From NCBI GenBank assembly GCA_965218865.1, contig CBDCME010000030.1, positions 1-47,947 on the forward strand: DNA of 47,947 nt, given 5' to 3'. Made by a program: the position numbers and the translations under genes. Source of the DNA: CBDCME01 sp965218865. Lineage in GTDB: Bacteria; Pseudomonadota; Alphaproteobacteria; JAAXGF01. This document shows, in pieces, positions 34,930-43,583 of the stretch (the stretch's first letter is position 1; every line of letters begins with the position of its first letter). The notes under the pieces were generated by a model that did no database searches, had not been told where the DNA came from, and saw only the letters and a program-made list of their open reading frames with translations.

Positions 34930-35490
34930 AGGATCAAGCTTTATCGCCACGCCCTTTCGGGCCATTCCCACCGCGTCGAGTTGTTCCTGTCGTTGATCGG
35001 AGAGGACGTTCAACTCATCGACGTCGATCTGCCCGCGGGAGAGCAGAAGACGAAAGCCTTCCTCGAACGCAATTCCTTCGGGCAGGTTCCGGTGATCGAT
35101 GACGCGGGCACCGTCATTGCCGATTCGAACGCCATCCTCGTATATCTCGCGACCAAGTATGCCGACGAGAGTTGGTATCCGCGCGCTCCCAAGGCCTTGG
35201 CGGAAGTCCAGAAATGGCTCTCCGTCGCCGCCGCTCTGGATCATGAGCGGGCGAAGTCGATCGCCTACGCCCTCTTCGACATCGTCGAAGGGCACTTTGC
35301 TACCCCCGATTTTTTGCTCGGCGACGATCCCACGATCGCCGACATCGCGGCCTACGCCTACATCGCGCACGTACCCGAGGGGGACGTCTCGCTCGACCTC
35401 TATCCTCAAATCCGCACCTGGTTGCGCCGGATCGAGGCCCTCCCGGGTTTCGTCCCCATGGAGGCCACGAAGGTCGCGCAAGCGGCCTAA
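34930..35490 (+). CDS. Glutathione S-transferase; start codon apparently mutated
   Basis: About 186 residues. N-terminal thioredoxin-like domain (IKLYRHALSGHSHRVELFL, NSFGQVPVIDD, ADSNAILVYLATKY) with the glutathione-contacting Ser/Asn region, then a helical C-terminal domain (FLLGDDPTIADIAAYAYI with the N-capping box). Family members begin MIKLYRH or MKLYRH; here the expected Met codon is AGG (34930-34932), one base from ATG, after a GGAGAAGGAG ribosome site at 34911-34920. The only alternatives are a TTG 27 codons upstream or a rare ATC start. Likely detoxification enzyme controlled by the divergent LysR. Confidence 0.8.
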   Translation, partial: RIKLYRHALSGHSHRVELFLSLIGEDVQLIDVDLPAGEQKTKAFLERNSFGQVPVIDDAGTVIADSNAILVYLATKYADESWYPRAPKALAEVQKWLSVAAALDHERAKSIAYALFDIVEGHFATPDFLLGDDPTIADIAAYAYIAHVPEGDVSLDLYPQIRTWLRRIEALPGFVPMEATKVAQAA

Positions 35491-35492
35491 GC

Positions 35493-35628
35493 GTATGTTC
35501 GAAAATGCGCGTCCGCGCATTTTTTGCGTCTGTTCCGGCCCTCTCCCCCTCCCGGCCACCCACGAGAGTATGCTGATATGGGTGGTCGGGAGGGAGAGAG
35601 GGCCGGCGCTGCGAGTTTTCGAACAGAC
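35493..35628 (-). repeat. Palindromic repeat, copy 3 (inverted)
   Basis: 136 bp, the reverse complement of copies 1 and 2 with small changes: outer end GTATGTTCGAAAA, the hairpin AAATGCGCG-TC-CGCGCATTT, the long GC-rich stem with mismatches, and inner end TTTTCGAACAGAC. It begins two bases after the GST stop, so it can act as the GST terminator. With copy 2 in opposite orientation it brackets the LysR-GST pair. Confidence 0.85.
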
Positions 35629-35707
35629 TGTAAGTCATTGCCGCCGGGGGCGGGGGAGACACACCTTGGCCGCCGCGAAAATCCACCAACATCACGGGAG
35701 ACGAACG

Positions 35708-36748
35708 ATGCCGAACGGTGGTTGGAGAGAACCGGGGTCCCCTTTTCATCGGGGCGAGCGGGAGATTCAGGAGCGCCTCGGGGTTCATGATCGGCTCGAG
35801 GATCTCGGCCGTCGCGTGATCCGCGACTTCATGCCCGACCAGCACCGCGAATTCTTCGCGAGGCTACCGTATCTTGTCGTCGGCACGGTCGATGACGAGA
35901 ACAGACCGTGGGCGTCGATACTTGTTGGAAATCCGCGATTCGTCACCTCGCCCGAGCCGCGACGGCTGAAGATCACGGCCCGGCCATTGGTCGCCGACCC
36001 GCTCAATGAAACGCTCGCAGCCGGAACGGCTATCGGCCTCCTCGGAATCGATCTTCACAGCCGCCGCCGCAATCGCCTCAACGGCCGCGTCGTCGCTCTC
36101 GGCGAGGAAGGTTTCGAGGTCGCGGTGGCGAAGAGCTTCGGAAATTGTCCCCAATACATCCAAGCCCGACCGGCCCATTCGCGCGCTCTCGCCAACGCGC
36201 CTTTAACGAAAACGCCCGTTCATTGCGGTGATCATTTGGACAAGGCCGCCCGGGATCTGATCGGCCGCTCCGACACCTTCTTCATCGCCACCAGCTATTC
36301 CGAGGATCACGCCGACATCGCCCAGGGCGTAGACGTCTCGCACCGTGGCGGCAAACCCGGTTTCGTGCGGGTCGAAGACGAAAGGACGTTCGTTTTCCCC
36401 GATTTTAGCGGCAATAACCATTTCAATACGCTGGGGAACATTCTCCTCAATCCGAGGGCCGGATTTCTGTTCGTGGATTTCGAGAGAGGAGATTTGCTCT
36501 ATCTGACCGGGGGCGCCGAAATCATCTGGGAAGGCGACGAACTTGCCGCCTTCGAAGGCGCCCAACGTCTGGTTCGATTCCGGGTGACGGAAGTCATCCG
36601 GGTCGGAGGCAGTCTGCCGCTTTGGTTTTACCTCCACGGTTACTCCCGGACACTGGCGCGGACGGGAAGCTGGGAGCAGGCCGCGGAAAGAGGCGCGGCC
36701 AAACCGGAAAGCGGCTGGCCACCCGCACCCGGGCTCGGTTTAGGATGA
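35708..36748 (+). CDS. Pyridoxamine 5'-phosphate oxidase-family (FMN-binding split-barrel) protein
   Basis: 346 aa from ATG 35708; the frame is open far upstream but only overlaps the GST and the repeat. A split-barrel segment (YLVVGTVDDENRPWASILVG, residues about 55-75) is repeated in a second half (DTFFIATSYSEDH ... ADIAQGVDVSHRGGKPGFV, NHFNTLGNILLNPRAGFLFVDFERGDLLYLTG) as in larger PNPOx-like flavoproteins. These bind FMN or F420 and reduce or oxidise small molecules; the substrate here is unknown. Its last nine bases overlap the end of the convergent mscS-like gene. Confidence 0.82.
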   Translation: MPNGGWREPGSPFHRGEREIQERLGVHDRLEDLGRRVIRDFMPDQHREFFARLPYLVVGTVDDENRPWASILVGNPRFVTSPEPRRLKITARPLVADPLNETLAAGTAIGLLGIDLHSRRRNRLNGRVVALGEEGFEVAVAKSFGNCPQYIQARPAHSRALANAPLTKTPVHCGDHLDKAARDLIGRSDTFFIATSYSEDHADIAQGVDVSHRGGKPGFVRVEDERTFVFPDFSGNNHFNTLGNILLNPRAGFLFVDFERGDLLYLTGGAEIIWEGDELAAFEGAQRLVRFRVTEVIRVGGSLPLWFYLHGYSRTLARTGSWEQAAERGAAKPESGWPPAPGLGLG

Positions 36749-38023
36749 CTGAAGCGCTTCGCCGGTTTTGTCGGAGATCGTGTGCAGGTTCAGATCGAAG
36801 CGTTCGGCGGCGGCGAGGAAGTAAGTGTAAATCTGCGCCTGCATGGTTTCGAAGTTCTTCCAGTTCGTGTCGGCGAGGAAGAAATAGATTTCGATCGGCA
36901 ATCCCCCGGACGGCGTCGGCCTCAACTGGCGGACAAGAAGGGTTCCGCGCCGATAGACGCGATTGTCGTTTTCGAGATAGGCCTCGAGATACTTCATGTA
37001 GAAATCGAGGTTTGTCCGGTAGGGGCCGTTTAGGGTCCGGTAGGCCAGGAGTTCCTCCGCCGGATCTTCTCCGCCCGGGCCGCGTAGACTGTCCCTGAAT
37101 TTTTCGATCTTATCGATTTCCTCGGCCACCAGACGTTGAATCGCGTCGACGTGGCTCAGACTCTGGAGAATTTTCCGAGTGCAGAATTTGACGCTGCGGC
37201 CATCGATGACGATCTCCCGCTTGCATCGGCGGCCGCCGAAATCGTTCATTCCGCGCCAGTTCTTGAACGAACCCTCGACCAGCTTGTGGGTCGGAATCGA
37301 GACGATCGTCTTGTCGAAATTCTGGACCTTGACCGTATGTAGGGCGATGTCGATCACGTCTCCGTCGGCGCCGTATTGGGGCATTTCGATCCAGTCGCCG
37401 ATGTGAACCAGGTCGTTGGAGGCGAGCTGCAGACCGGCGACGAAGGACAACAGGGTGTCGCGGAAGATCAGCAGGATGACAGCCGAGGCGGCGCCGATCC
37501 CAGTGAGCACTGCCAGGGGCGATTCGCCCAGGGCCAAGGTGCCGCCGATGATGACCCCCAGGATGATGAGGATGATGCGGGCAAACTGGATATACCCCTT
37601 GATCGGCCGTTCGCGCGCCAGCCTCGATTTGCCGTAGATGTCGGAAACGCACGCCAGCGTTCGATCGACGGTGACGACGACCAGAATGAATACCAGGGCA
37701 TAGAATAGGTTGTTGACGAAGCCGAGAAGGTTTGCCCGTTCCGGGGTCGCGAACCGGCTTTCCAGATCGAAGACCGTGTTCCCAAGACCGTAGCCGATCG
37801 CGGCCGCGAGAAATCCGATCAAACGGAACAGCCGCCGCTTTTCGACGACTTCCGACCAGACCCTAAGTTGAGCCCGGCGCAGCCCGCCGAGAAACAAACG
37901 ACGCAAGAGATACCGCGCGAAGCCGTAGGCGGCGACCACGAACACGGCCGTCGCCAGCACCGCCGCCGTCGGATCGTCGCCGCTCAACCAGGCAATGAAC
38001 GCTTGGACGAAGCTGTCGAACAT
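36740..38023 (-). CDS. MscS-family mechanosensitive channel (YbdG-like)
   Basis: 427 aa. Several N-terminal membrane helices (AAVLATAVFVVAAYGFARYL, LIGFLAAAIGYGLG, LFYALVFILVVVTVD, IILIILGVIIGGTLAL) and the pore helix region (PLAVLTGIGAASAVILLIFRD, SFVAGLQLASNDL) are followed by the beta domain (IGDWIEMPQYGADGDVIDI) and a long cytoplasmic C-terminal domain (YMKYLEAYLENDNRV). It opens under membrane tension to release solutes on osmotic downshock. Its end overlaps the convergent PNPOx gene by nine bases, so the two transcripts overlap antisense. Confidence 0.92.
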   Translation of the reverse strand: MFDSFVQAFIAWLSGDDPTAAVLATAVFVVAAYGFARYLLRRLFLGGLRRAQLRVWSEVVEKRRLFRLIGFLAAAIGYGLGNTVFDLESRFATPERANLLGFVNNLFYALVFILVVVTVDRTLACVSDIYGKSRLARERPIKGYIQFARIILIILGVIIGGTLALGESPLAVLTGIGAASAVILLIFRDTLLSFVAGLQLASNDLVHIGDWIEMPQYGADGDVIDIALHTVKVQNFDKTIVSIPTHKLVEGSFKNWRGMNDFGGRRCKREIVIDGRSVKFCTRKILQSLSHVDAIQRLVAEEIDKIEKFRDSLRGPGGEDPAEELLAYRTLNGPYRTNLDFYMKYLEAYLENDNRVYRRGTLLVRQLRPTPSGGLPIEIYFFLADTNWKNFETMQAQIYTYFLAAAERFDLNLHTISDKTGEALQSS

Positions 38024-38336
38024 CGGGACTCCCTCGTGGAGAACTCAGCCAAAGGCGAACCCCAGGCCCCTCGATCTCCCAGTTTAGCCGAGCGCTAGTC
38101 CCATGACACCGTTCTTTCGGCCGTCTTCGCGGCCCAGCGCTCGAACTTCCTTGGCGTGACCTGTGCCGGGAGGTGTTTTCCGCTCTGGCGGGGCGCCGTG
38201 GAGCCAAGTACAATTTCGGAGGTGGATCGGAGGTTGCCGCGGCCGGGCGATCGGTTGCCGTTGTTTAGGGGGCGTTAACCGCCCGCTAGGAGATTCCCGG
38301 CCACGATTGGCGCGAGCGAGGCGGACGAGGAAACCA
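38024..38336. other. Divergent promoter region between mscS-like and HAD-UbiA genes
   Basis: About 310 bp. An open frame continues upstream of the HAD-UbiA gene to 38163, but its composition and lack of homology argue against coding. The stretch should hold promoters for both divergent genes; none is distinct enough to mark. Confidence 0.35.
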
Positions 38337-39809
38337 TTGGATAAAGCACAAGAAGTCGGCGCCGAAACGGCGGCACCCGTGTTGTGTGTCGACCTCGACG
38401 GCACCTTGGTGCGCAGTGACACGCTCATCGAAGTGTTCTTGTCGGCGTTGCGGCAGCGTTTCTGGACGCTGTTCAAATGTCCGTTCTGGCTTTTGAAGGG
38501 AAAGGCCAGATTAAAGGACGAATTGTCGAAACGGTCGTCGTTGGCGGTCGATTGGTTGCCCTACAACGAGTCCTTTTTGGCTTATCTGAAAGAGCAGAAG
38601 GCGGCCGGCCGGCGGCTCGTGCTCGCCACCGCGAGCAACCGGCGCGTGGCCCGGCAGGTGGCCGATCATCTCGGTATCTTCGATGACGTCGTGGCCTCCG
38701 ACGAGCGCCACAATCTGCGCGGCGAGACCAAGGCCGCGCGCCTCGGCGAGCAATTCGGGCAAGGGGGATTCGTCTACGCCGGAAACGGGGCTGTCGATAT
38801 TCCCGTGTGGCGGGCGGCCGCGGCGGCGGTCGTCGTTGCCGCCTCGGCGAGCGTCGCCCGCCGGGTGCCCGGTGCCGTCGAGGCCAGCTTTCCCGCCGCG
38901 GGCCGGTTGGCGGGGAATCTCGTCAAGGCGATCCGGCTTTATCAGTGGGTCAAGAATTCCTTGGTATTCGTACCCGTCATCGCGGCGAACGCGCTCTTCG
39001 TGCCGGCGGCGTTCGTCAATGCCGCCGCGGCTTTTGTTTGTTTCAGCCTGCTCGCGTCCGGGGTCTACCTTTTGAACGATCTTGCCGACCTCGAGGCCGA
39101 TCGGCTTCACCCGACCAAGCGCCGGCGGCCCTTCGCCAGCGGTGAGCTTGCGCTGGAGTGGGGACTATTGCTCGGTCCCTTGCTGATCGTGACGCCCCTG
39201 GCGATAAATCTCGCCGTCGACACGGGGTTGACAATAGTGCTCGCGATCTACGCGGTGTTGACCACGGCCTATTCGACGTTGCTCAAGACTAAGGCGATCA
39301 CCGACGTTTTCACGCTCGCGGCGTTGTATACCTTGCGGCTGATCGCCGGCGCGGTCGCCACCGGATACATCCCGTCCGTTTGGCTCTTGAGTTTTTCCGG
39401 GTTGCTGTTTCTGGCCCTGGCCTTCGTCAAGCGGGTGGGCGAGATGACGGCGAATCCCGAAGGCGAGGCCATGGTCCTCGAACGGCGCGGGTACCAGAGT
39501 GGCGAGACGGTTCCCTTGATGATCATGGGGATCGCCAGCAGCTTCGCCTCGGCAATCGTGTTGGCCCTGTACGTCGATACGAACGTGGCCGCGGCGATCT
39601 ACAGCAGTCCCCTGGCGATCTGGGGGATGGTGCCGCTGTGTCTGTTTTGGCAGTGCCGGATGTGGTTGTGCGCGGCCCGGGGCGAGCTGAGCGACGATCC
39701 CATCGTCTTCGCCGCCAAGGATCGAGTGTTTTGGGCTACTCTCGTCATTGCGGTCGGCTTTTATATCCTGGCACTGGTCAAGGTGCCGGGACTGTCGCTG
39801 CAACCCTGA
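38337..39809 (+). CDS. HAD hydrolase-UbiA prenyltransferase fusion
   Basis: 490 aa from a TTG at 38337, chosen because a GAGGAAA ribosome site lies just ahead and the HAD domain begins soon after. Residues 1-190: HAD phosphatase (VDLDGTLVRSD with nucleophile Asp, ATASNRRVARQVADHLG). Residues 200-490: UbiA-type prenyltransferase with multiple membrane helices and the two Asp-rich sites NDLADLEADRLHP (DxxxD) and the region around LKTKAITDVF. Fusions of this kind resemble decaprenyl-phosphate 5-phosphoribosyltransferases and transfer a polyprenyl group to an unknown acceptor. Immediately followed by repeat copy 4. Confidence 0.88.
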   Translation: MDKAQEVGAETAAPVLCVDLDGTLVRSDTLIEVFLSALRQRFWTLFKCPFWLLKGKARLKDELSKRSSLAVDWLPYNESFLAYLKEQKAAGRRLVLATASNRRVARQVADHLGIFDDVVASDERHNLRGETKAARLGEQFGQGGFVYAGNGAVDIPVWRAAAAAVVVAASASVARRVPGAVEASFPAAGRLAGNLVKAIRLYQWVKNSLVFVPVIAANALFVPAAFVNAAAAFVCFSLLASGVYLLNDLADLEADRLHPTKRRRPFASGELALEWGLLLGPLLIVTPLAINLAVDTGLTIVLAIYAVLTTAYSTLLKTKAITDVFTLAALYTLRLIAGAVATGYIPSVWLLSFSGLLFLALAFVKRVGEMTANPEGEAMVLERRGYQSGETVPLMIMGIASSFASAIVLALYVDTNVAAAIYSSPLAIWGMVPLCLFWQCRMWLCAARGELSDDPIVFAAKDRVFWATLVIAVGFYILALVKVPGLSLQP

Positions 39810-39810
39810 A

Positions 39811-39881
39811 GCCGTGGTCTGGGAGGGGGCGGGGGCCGGAACAGACGCAAAAAATGCGCGTACGCGCATTTTCGAAAAGAC
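39811..39881 (+). repeat. Palindromic repeat, partial copy 4 / bidirectional terminator
   Basis: Right half of the repeat only: GGGAGGGGGCGGGGGCCGG remnant of the long stem, ACAGACGC, then the perfect palindrome AAAATGCGCG-TA-CGCGCATTTT and the end TTTTCGAAAAGAC. It lies in the 74-bp gap between two convergent genes (HAD-UbiA stop 39809 and DUF2333 stop 39884), with T runs on the 3' side in both directions, the structure of a shared intrinsic terminator. Confidence 0.75.
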
Positions 39882-39883
39882 GC

Positions 39884-40930
39884 TCAGCCTCGGAGATCGT
39901 TCGAGATCTGGTGAAGCTGCGTGGCCACGCGCGAAAGAAAGAAGTCCTGGGCGATCAGGTGATTCGGAAAAAGTTGTCCGTCCGGCCGGCCGTTGGCCAC
40001 GATCCAGGGATTGACCGCGACCGCGCCTTCAAGGGTCACCATCATCCGTGCCCAGTGAGGACTCAAGCGACGTTTGGTGATGACCTTGTCGAAGTCGGTT
40101 TCGAGTTCCCGCAGGAGCAGATAGTAGGCGTACACCCTGCCTTTGTTCGAAAAGAACATGTTGTCGGCGATGGCGTCGATTAGAAAATCGTCGCCGTACA
40201 GGCCCACGTGCCGGTACACCCCGGACGAGGCCGCGGCGATGTCCCGGGCGATCGTATCGACCAGCGCAATGAGGCTGTTCGCGTCGCGGCGGAATACGGC
40301 GTCGCCCGCGGCGAGGCGCCGATTGTAGTTGGCCAGGGCTTCGAGGGCAGTCTGGTATTGTGTTTCCGACGACACCGTCGGAGCCCAGGACTCCCCGGGG
40401 TCGAATACCCACACGTTGCCCGAATACATGAGCAGACCGAGGGCGGTTTGCAGGTCCGAATCGACGGGGACCACGCCTTCGGGCCGGGCGACCCGGTCGG
40501 TCATGGCGACGGAGAACCGGGTCAGCGCCGAAATGATCCCCTTTTGATAGCTGGGCATGTTGTCCAGCATCCAACCGGGCAAGAAAAAGGGATCGTTCGC
40601 GGTCCAAAAGTGGTCGTTGATCTCCCGATCGACCAGGGCTACGGCGACGCCGACCGCCCGGCTCGCCTCCGCCGGCGTCTCCGTGTTCTCGGCCATGAAC
40701 GTGATGTCGTCGTTGATCCGGTGCACGAAGAGCATTCCCAAAAGATAGTAGGACACGATGCACAGCACGGTCACGTCGATGGTCGCCTCGATCGTGCTCG
40801 GAATGCTGACAGCCTTCCGAAAAATTGAACCGCTCGTTTTCGCCTTGCCCCAGATCCGGTCGCCCCACCGCACCAGGGCATAACCGATTATCGGTACCAG
40901 AAGGCCAATCAAAATTAGTTCAAGAACCAC
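39884..40930 (-). CDS. DUF2333 family membrane protein
   Basis: 348 aa from a GTG start at 40930 with GGGAGGGA just upstream. Two N-terminal hydrophobic segments (LILIGLLVPIIGYALV and VTVLCIVSYYLLGMLF) precede a large soluble domain with DREINDHFWTANDPFFLPGW, MDNMPSYQKGI-type and SGNVWVFDP motifs typical of DUF2333. Inner-membrane protein with a periplasmic domain; the family has no established function. Convergent with the HAD-UbiA gene, sharing the hairpin between them. Confidence 0.85.
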   Translation of the reverse strand: MVLELILIGLLVPIIGYALVRWGDRIWGKAKTSGSIFRKAVSIPSTIEATIDVTVLCIVSYYLLGMLFVHRINDDITFMAENTETPAEASRAVGVAVALVDREINDHFWTANDPFFLPGWMLDNMPSYQKGIISALTRFSVAMTDRVARPEGVVPVDSDLQTALGLLMYSGNVWVFDPGESWAPTVSSETQYQTALEALANYNRRLAAGDAVFRRDANSLIALVDTIARDIAAASSGVYRHVGLYGDDFLIDAIADNMFFSNKGRVYAYYLLLRELETDFDKVITKRRLSPHWARMMVTLEGAVAVNPWIVANGRPDGQLFPNHLIAQDFFLSRVATQLHQISNDLRG

Positions 40931-41141
40931 GATCCCTCCCTCGATGATCTCTGCGAGGCGTTCGTGAACGCGGTCGGGGCCACGCCCACGACGCCGCCCG
41001 GGCTGGCGGGGAGAGTACCATGCGGGTTTCTAGAAAGGGACTCTGAAGGGGGCGACGCGGCGACGACAAAGTTGACCTCGACGGTCCCGTGCTCCAGTTT
41101 GTCGGTGCCCCCGCAGGGCATTGGGAAGGAGCGTCCGAGAG

Positions 41142-41459
41142 ATGAGTCGAGCAAGCAAAAACGGCGAATGGCGCGATAAAGTGGCGTCGAAGAGCACCTG
41201 GATGAGGGCCATTTTTATGTTGTTTTTCCTGGCCGTCATCAGTATGACGGAATTCGTTATTTATTCATTGGTTATTTTACAGTTCATAACCATGCTCTTA
41301 TCGCGAAAGGCAAACGAACGATTGATCGAATTTGGACGTGATTTGAGTATTTTTGTTTACAATATTTTTTTGTTTCTTACGTTTAATTCGGATCAGAAGC
41401 CCTTTCCGTTTAGTGACTGGCCGGGGAATCCGCCCGGAGCCGTCAAAAAGAGCGGTTGA
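41142..41459 (+). CDS. DUF4389 family small membrane protein
   Basis: 105 aa from ATG 41142, with AAGGAG (41126-41131) upstream. It shows the DUF4389 layout: TWMRAIFMLFFLAVISMTEF, a helix VIYSLVILQFITMLL, SRKANERLIEFGRDLSIFVYNI, then FLTFNSDQKPFPFSDWP. The PFPFSDWP end is characteristic. Two membrane helices. Role unknown. The next gene, an EI24/CysZ-like protein, starts 18 bp later on the same strand, so the two are probably co-transcribed. Confidence 0.85.
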   Translation: MSRASKNGEWRDKVASKSTWMRAIFMLFFLAVISMTEFVIYSLVILQFITMLLSRKANERLIEFGRDLSIFVYNIFLFLTFNSDQKPFPFSDWPGNPPGAVKKSG

Positions 41460-41477
41460 AAGTTCCTCGTGGGCGCC

Positions 41478-42206
41478 ATGATCGACTCCTTCCTCGCCGC
41501 GCTGCAACAATTCGCGGATCCGCCCATACAGCGAATCCTCTGGCGCGTCGCCCTGTGGACGGCGGCAATCTATCTCGTTCTGGCGGTCGCGCTGGGAACC
41601 CTTCCGTTTGGCTTCGATCCCGAGGCGAGTGTCGCCGGAATTGAAACCGAATGGCTGCGCGGCGCCTTGTCGTGGCTGTTGGCGGCTTTTGTCGATGTTT
41701 TGATGTTTCTGGTTTTCTTGTCCTTGCTGTGGATTCTATTCGTTGCCGTGGTTCAACTGGTAAGCAGCTTCTACTTCGAGGAAATCATCCGCTCGGTCGA
41801 GGCCCGCCACTTCCCCTCCTTGCCGCCGCCCCGGGAAACGACGATCGCGAATTCCGTGAGCGCGGCGCTTCTCTTCGCCGGCAGGGTCGTGCTGGTAAAT
41901 TTCCTTGCCCTACCCCTGTATTTAATTCCGGGCCTCAGTATTTTCGTTTTTCTCGCCCTCAACGGTTATCTCATCGGCCGCGAATATTACGAGATAACGG
42001 CCTTGAGGCGGCTCGATATCAAAACCGCCCGCGCCTTGCGCCGGTCCCAGCGGCTGCGCATATACGGCGCCGGAATCGCGATCACCGCATTATTGTCGGT
42101 ACCGGTCATCAACCTCCTCGCGCCGGTGATCGGGGTCGCCTTCATGGTTCATATATTCGAGGCCCTGCCCGAGCGCCGGGCCATGGTCACGAAAACGGCG
42201 GCTTGA
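41478..42206 (+). CDS. EI24/CysZ-like integral membrane protein
   Basis: 242 aa from ATG 41478 (a GTG three codons earlier is possible). Four to six hydrophobic helices (ILWRVALWTAAIYLVLAVAL, LSWLLAAFVDVLMFLVFLSL, WILFVAVVQLVSSFYFEEII, ALLFAGRVVLVNFLALPLYL, IAITALLSVPVINLLAPVI) with the family segment LNGYLIGREYYEITALRR. Relatives include the sulfate transporter CysZ and EI24-domain proteins; no sulfur genes are near, so the substrate is open. Confidence 0.85.
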   Translation: MIDSFLAALQQFADPPIQRILWRVALWTAAIYLVLAVALGTLPFGFDPEASVAGIETEWLRGALSWLLAAFVDVLMFLVFLSLLWILFVAVVQLVSSFYFEEIIRSVEARHFPSLPPPRETTIANSVSAALLFAGRVVLVNFLALPLYLIPGLSIFVFLALNGYLIGREYYEITALRRLDIKTARALRRSQRLRIYGAGIAITALLSVPVINLLAPVIGVAFMVHIFEALPERRAMVTKTAA

Positions 42207-42264
42207 TCCGCCTCGCCCACCGGGCCACTCCGCGCCATCAAGAATGCCGGCGGCGACGCCCCAG

Positions 42265-42891
42265 TCAGGTTTCCTTCGCCCCATAGGTACAGAGGTCGTT
42301 GACCAAGCAACGGGTGCAATCGGGTTTGCGCGCCTTGCACACGTAACGGCCGTGCAGAATGAGCCAGTGATGGGCGTGGCGTTTCCATTTCGCCGGAATG
42401 GCACGGAGGAGTTTGTCCTCGACCTCGCGCGGGGTTTTGCCTGTGGCCAGGCCGGTGCGGTTGGCAAGGCGAAAGACATGGGTGTCCACGGCGATGGTCG
42501 CCTCCCCCCAGACCGCGTTGAGGATGATGTTGGCGGTTTTGCGACCAACTCCGGGCAAGGCCTCCAGGGCTTCCCGGTCACGGGGCACGTCATCGCTGAA
42601 GGAGTCGCGCAAGACCGCGCTGAGCTTGATGACGTTGCGTGCCTTGCTGTTGAAGAGACCGATCGTCTTGATGTACTCGCGCAGACGGTCCTCGCCCAGA
42701 GCCGCCATCTTCGTCGGCGTGTCGGCGACCGCGAATAGCGCCGGGGTCGCCTTGTTCACCGAAACGTCCGTCGCTTGCGCCGACAGCACGACCGCGACCA
42801 ACAAGGTAAAGGGATTGGTGAAGGCGAGCTCGGTTCGGGGTGCCGGATTCGCTTCCGCCAGGCGGGCGAAAAAGGTGTCGACGTTTTTCAT
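42265..42891 (-). CDS. nth: Endonuclease III (DNA glycosylase/AP lyase)
   Basis: 208 aa, full length. Helix-hairpin-helix LPGVGRKTANII with catalytic Lys, catalytic Asp in VDTHVFRLANR, and a 4Fe-4S cluster motif C-x6-C-x2-C-x5-C (CKARKPDCTRCLVNDLC). It removes oxidised pyrimidines and nicks the abasic site in base-excision repair. The start at 42891 (MKNVDTFFARL) has no competing Met. Single gene, convergent with the EI24-like gene 58 bp away and divergent from the DUF2244 gene. Confidence 0.95.
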   Translation of the reverse strand: MKNVDTFFARLAEANPAPRTELAFTNPFTLLVAVVLSAQATDVSVNKATPALFAVADTPTKMAALGEDRLREYIKTIGLFNSKARNVIKLSAVLRDSFSDDVPRDREALEALPGVGRKTANIILNAVWGEATIAVDTHVFRLANRTGLATGKTPREVEDKLLRAIPAKWKRHAHHWLILHGRYVCKARKPDCTRCLVNDLCTYGAKET

Positions 42892-43032
42892 GGCCAGCAG
42901 ATTAGCCCACGTCGGTCACGCTGCCAAACGGCTCCGGGTAAAGCCCCGCCGACGCCCGTATCGCCGTTGCCGGCGCGGGGGACTCGATTTATTCCATCGA
43001 CCACGGGTTGTTACTCCTCTTATCATCCGGCC

Positions 43033-43551
43033 ATGAGTGCGCAGCCGACCCCCAAAGCCGACGGCGGCAAGGAGCCGCTGTTCGATGCCGTTCTCCGGCC
43101 GCACCGTTCCCTCGGCCGGTTCGGCTTTTATATGCTCATGGGTTCGGCCGTGGTGGTCAGCTTCGCCGCCGGCGTTGTGTTTTTCTTGCGTGGCGTCTGG
43201 CCGGTGGTCGGTTTCCTGGCAATCGACGTGGTGCTGATTTATCTCGCCTTCAAGGTGACCTATCGCGGCGGGCGGGCGTTCGAGACCCTGCGGCTATCTC
43301 CCCGGTCGTTGACCGTGCGCCGTGTCGACCCCTCGGGGGATGTCCATACGTGGCGTTTCGAGCCGTATTGGGTTCGGGTCGAGATGACCAACCTGCCCGG
43401 ACATCCTCGCCAGCTTACCGTGTCGTCGCACGGCCGGCGTGTGACGGTGGGGGTCTTTCTGACACCAAAGGAACGTCTCGAAGTGGCGGACGCGCTGAAC
43501 TCGGCGTTGCGAAAATTCCACTGTGTCCGGCAAACCACGATAGTCGATTGA
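43033..43551 (+). CDS. DUF2244 family membrane protein
   Basis: 172 aa from ATG 43033. After a short N-terminus, FDAVLRPHRSLGRFGFYMLM leads into two helices (VVVSFAAGVVFFLRGVW, VVGFLAIDVVLIYLAF), then a C-terminal beta domain (LSPRSLTVRRVDPSG, WRFEPYWVRVEM, LTVSSHGRRVTVGVFLTPKE). That is the DUF2244 pattern, common in alphaproteobacteria and often near nth or cytochrome oxidase genes. Function unknown; inner-membrane location. Confidence 0.88.
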   Translation: MSAQPTPKADGGKEPLFDAVLRPHRSLGRFGFYMLMGSAVVVSFAAGVVFFLRGVWPVVGFLAIDVVLIYLAFKVTYRGGRAFETLRLSPRSLTVRRVDPSGDVHTWRFEPYWVRVEMTNLPGHPRQLTVSSHGRRVTVGVFLTPKERLEVADALNSALRKFHCVRQTTIVD

Positions 43552-43583
43552 CGGTGGAATTCATTTCGCTGGTCAAGCCGTTC

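Noticed and set aside
38163..38336. Longer HAD-UbiA protein starting at GTG 38163
   Set aside because: The extra 58 residues are low-complexity Arg/Gly with no homology, and a good ribosome site precedes TTG 38337.
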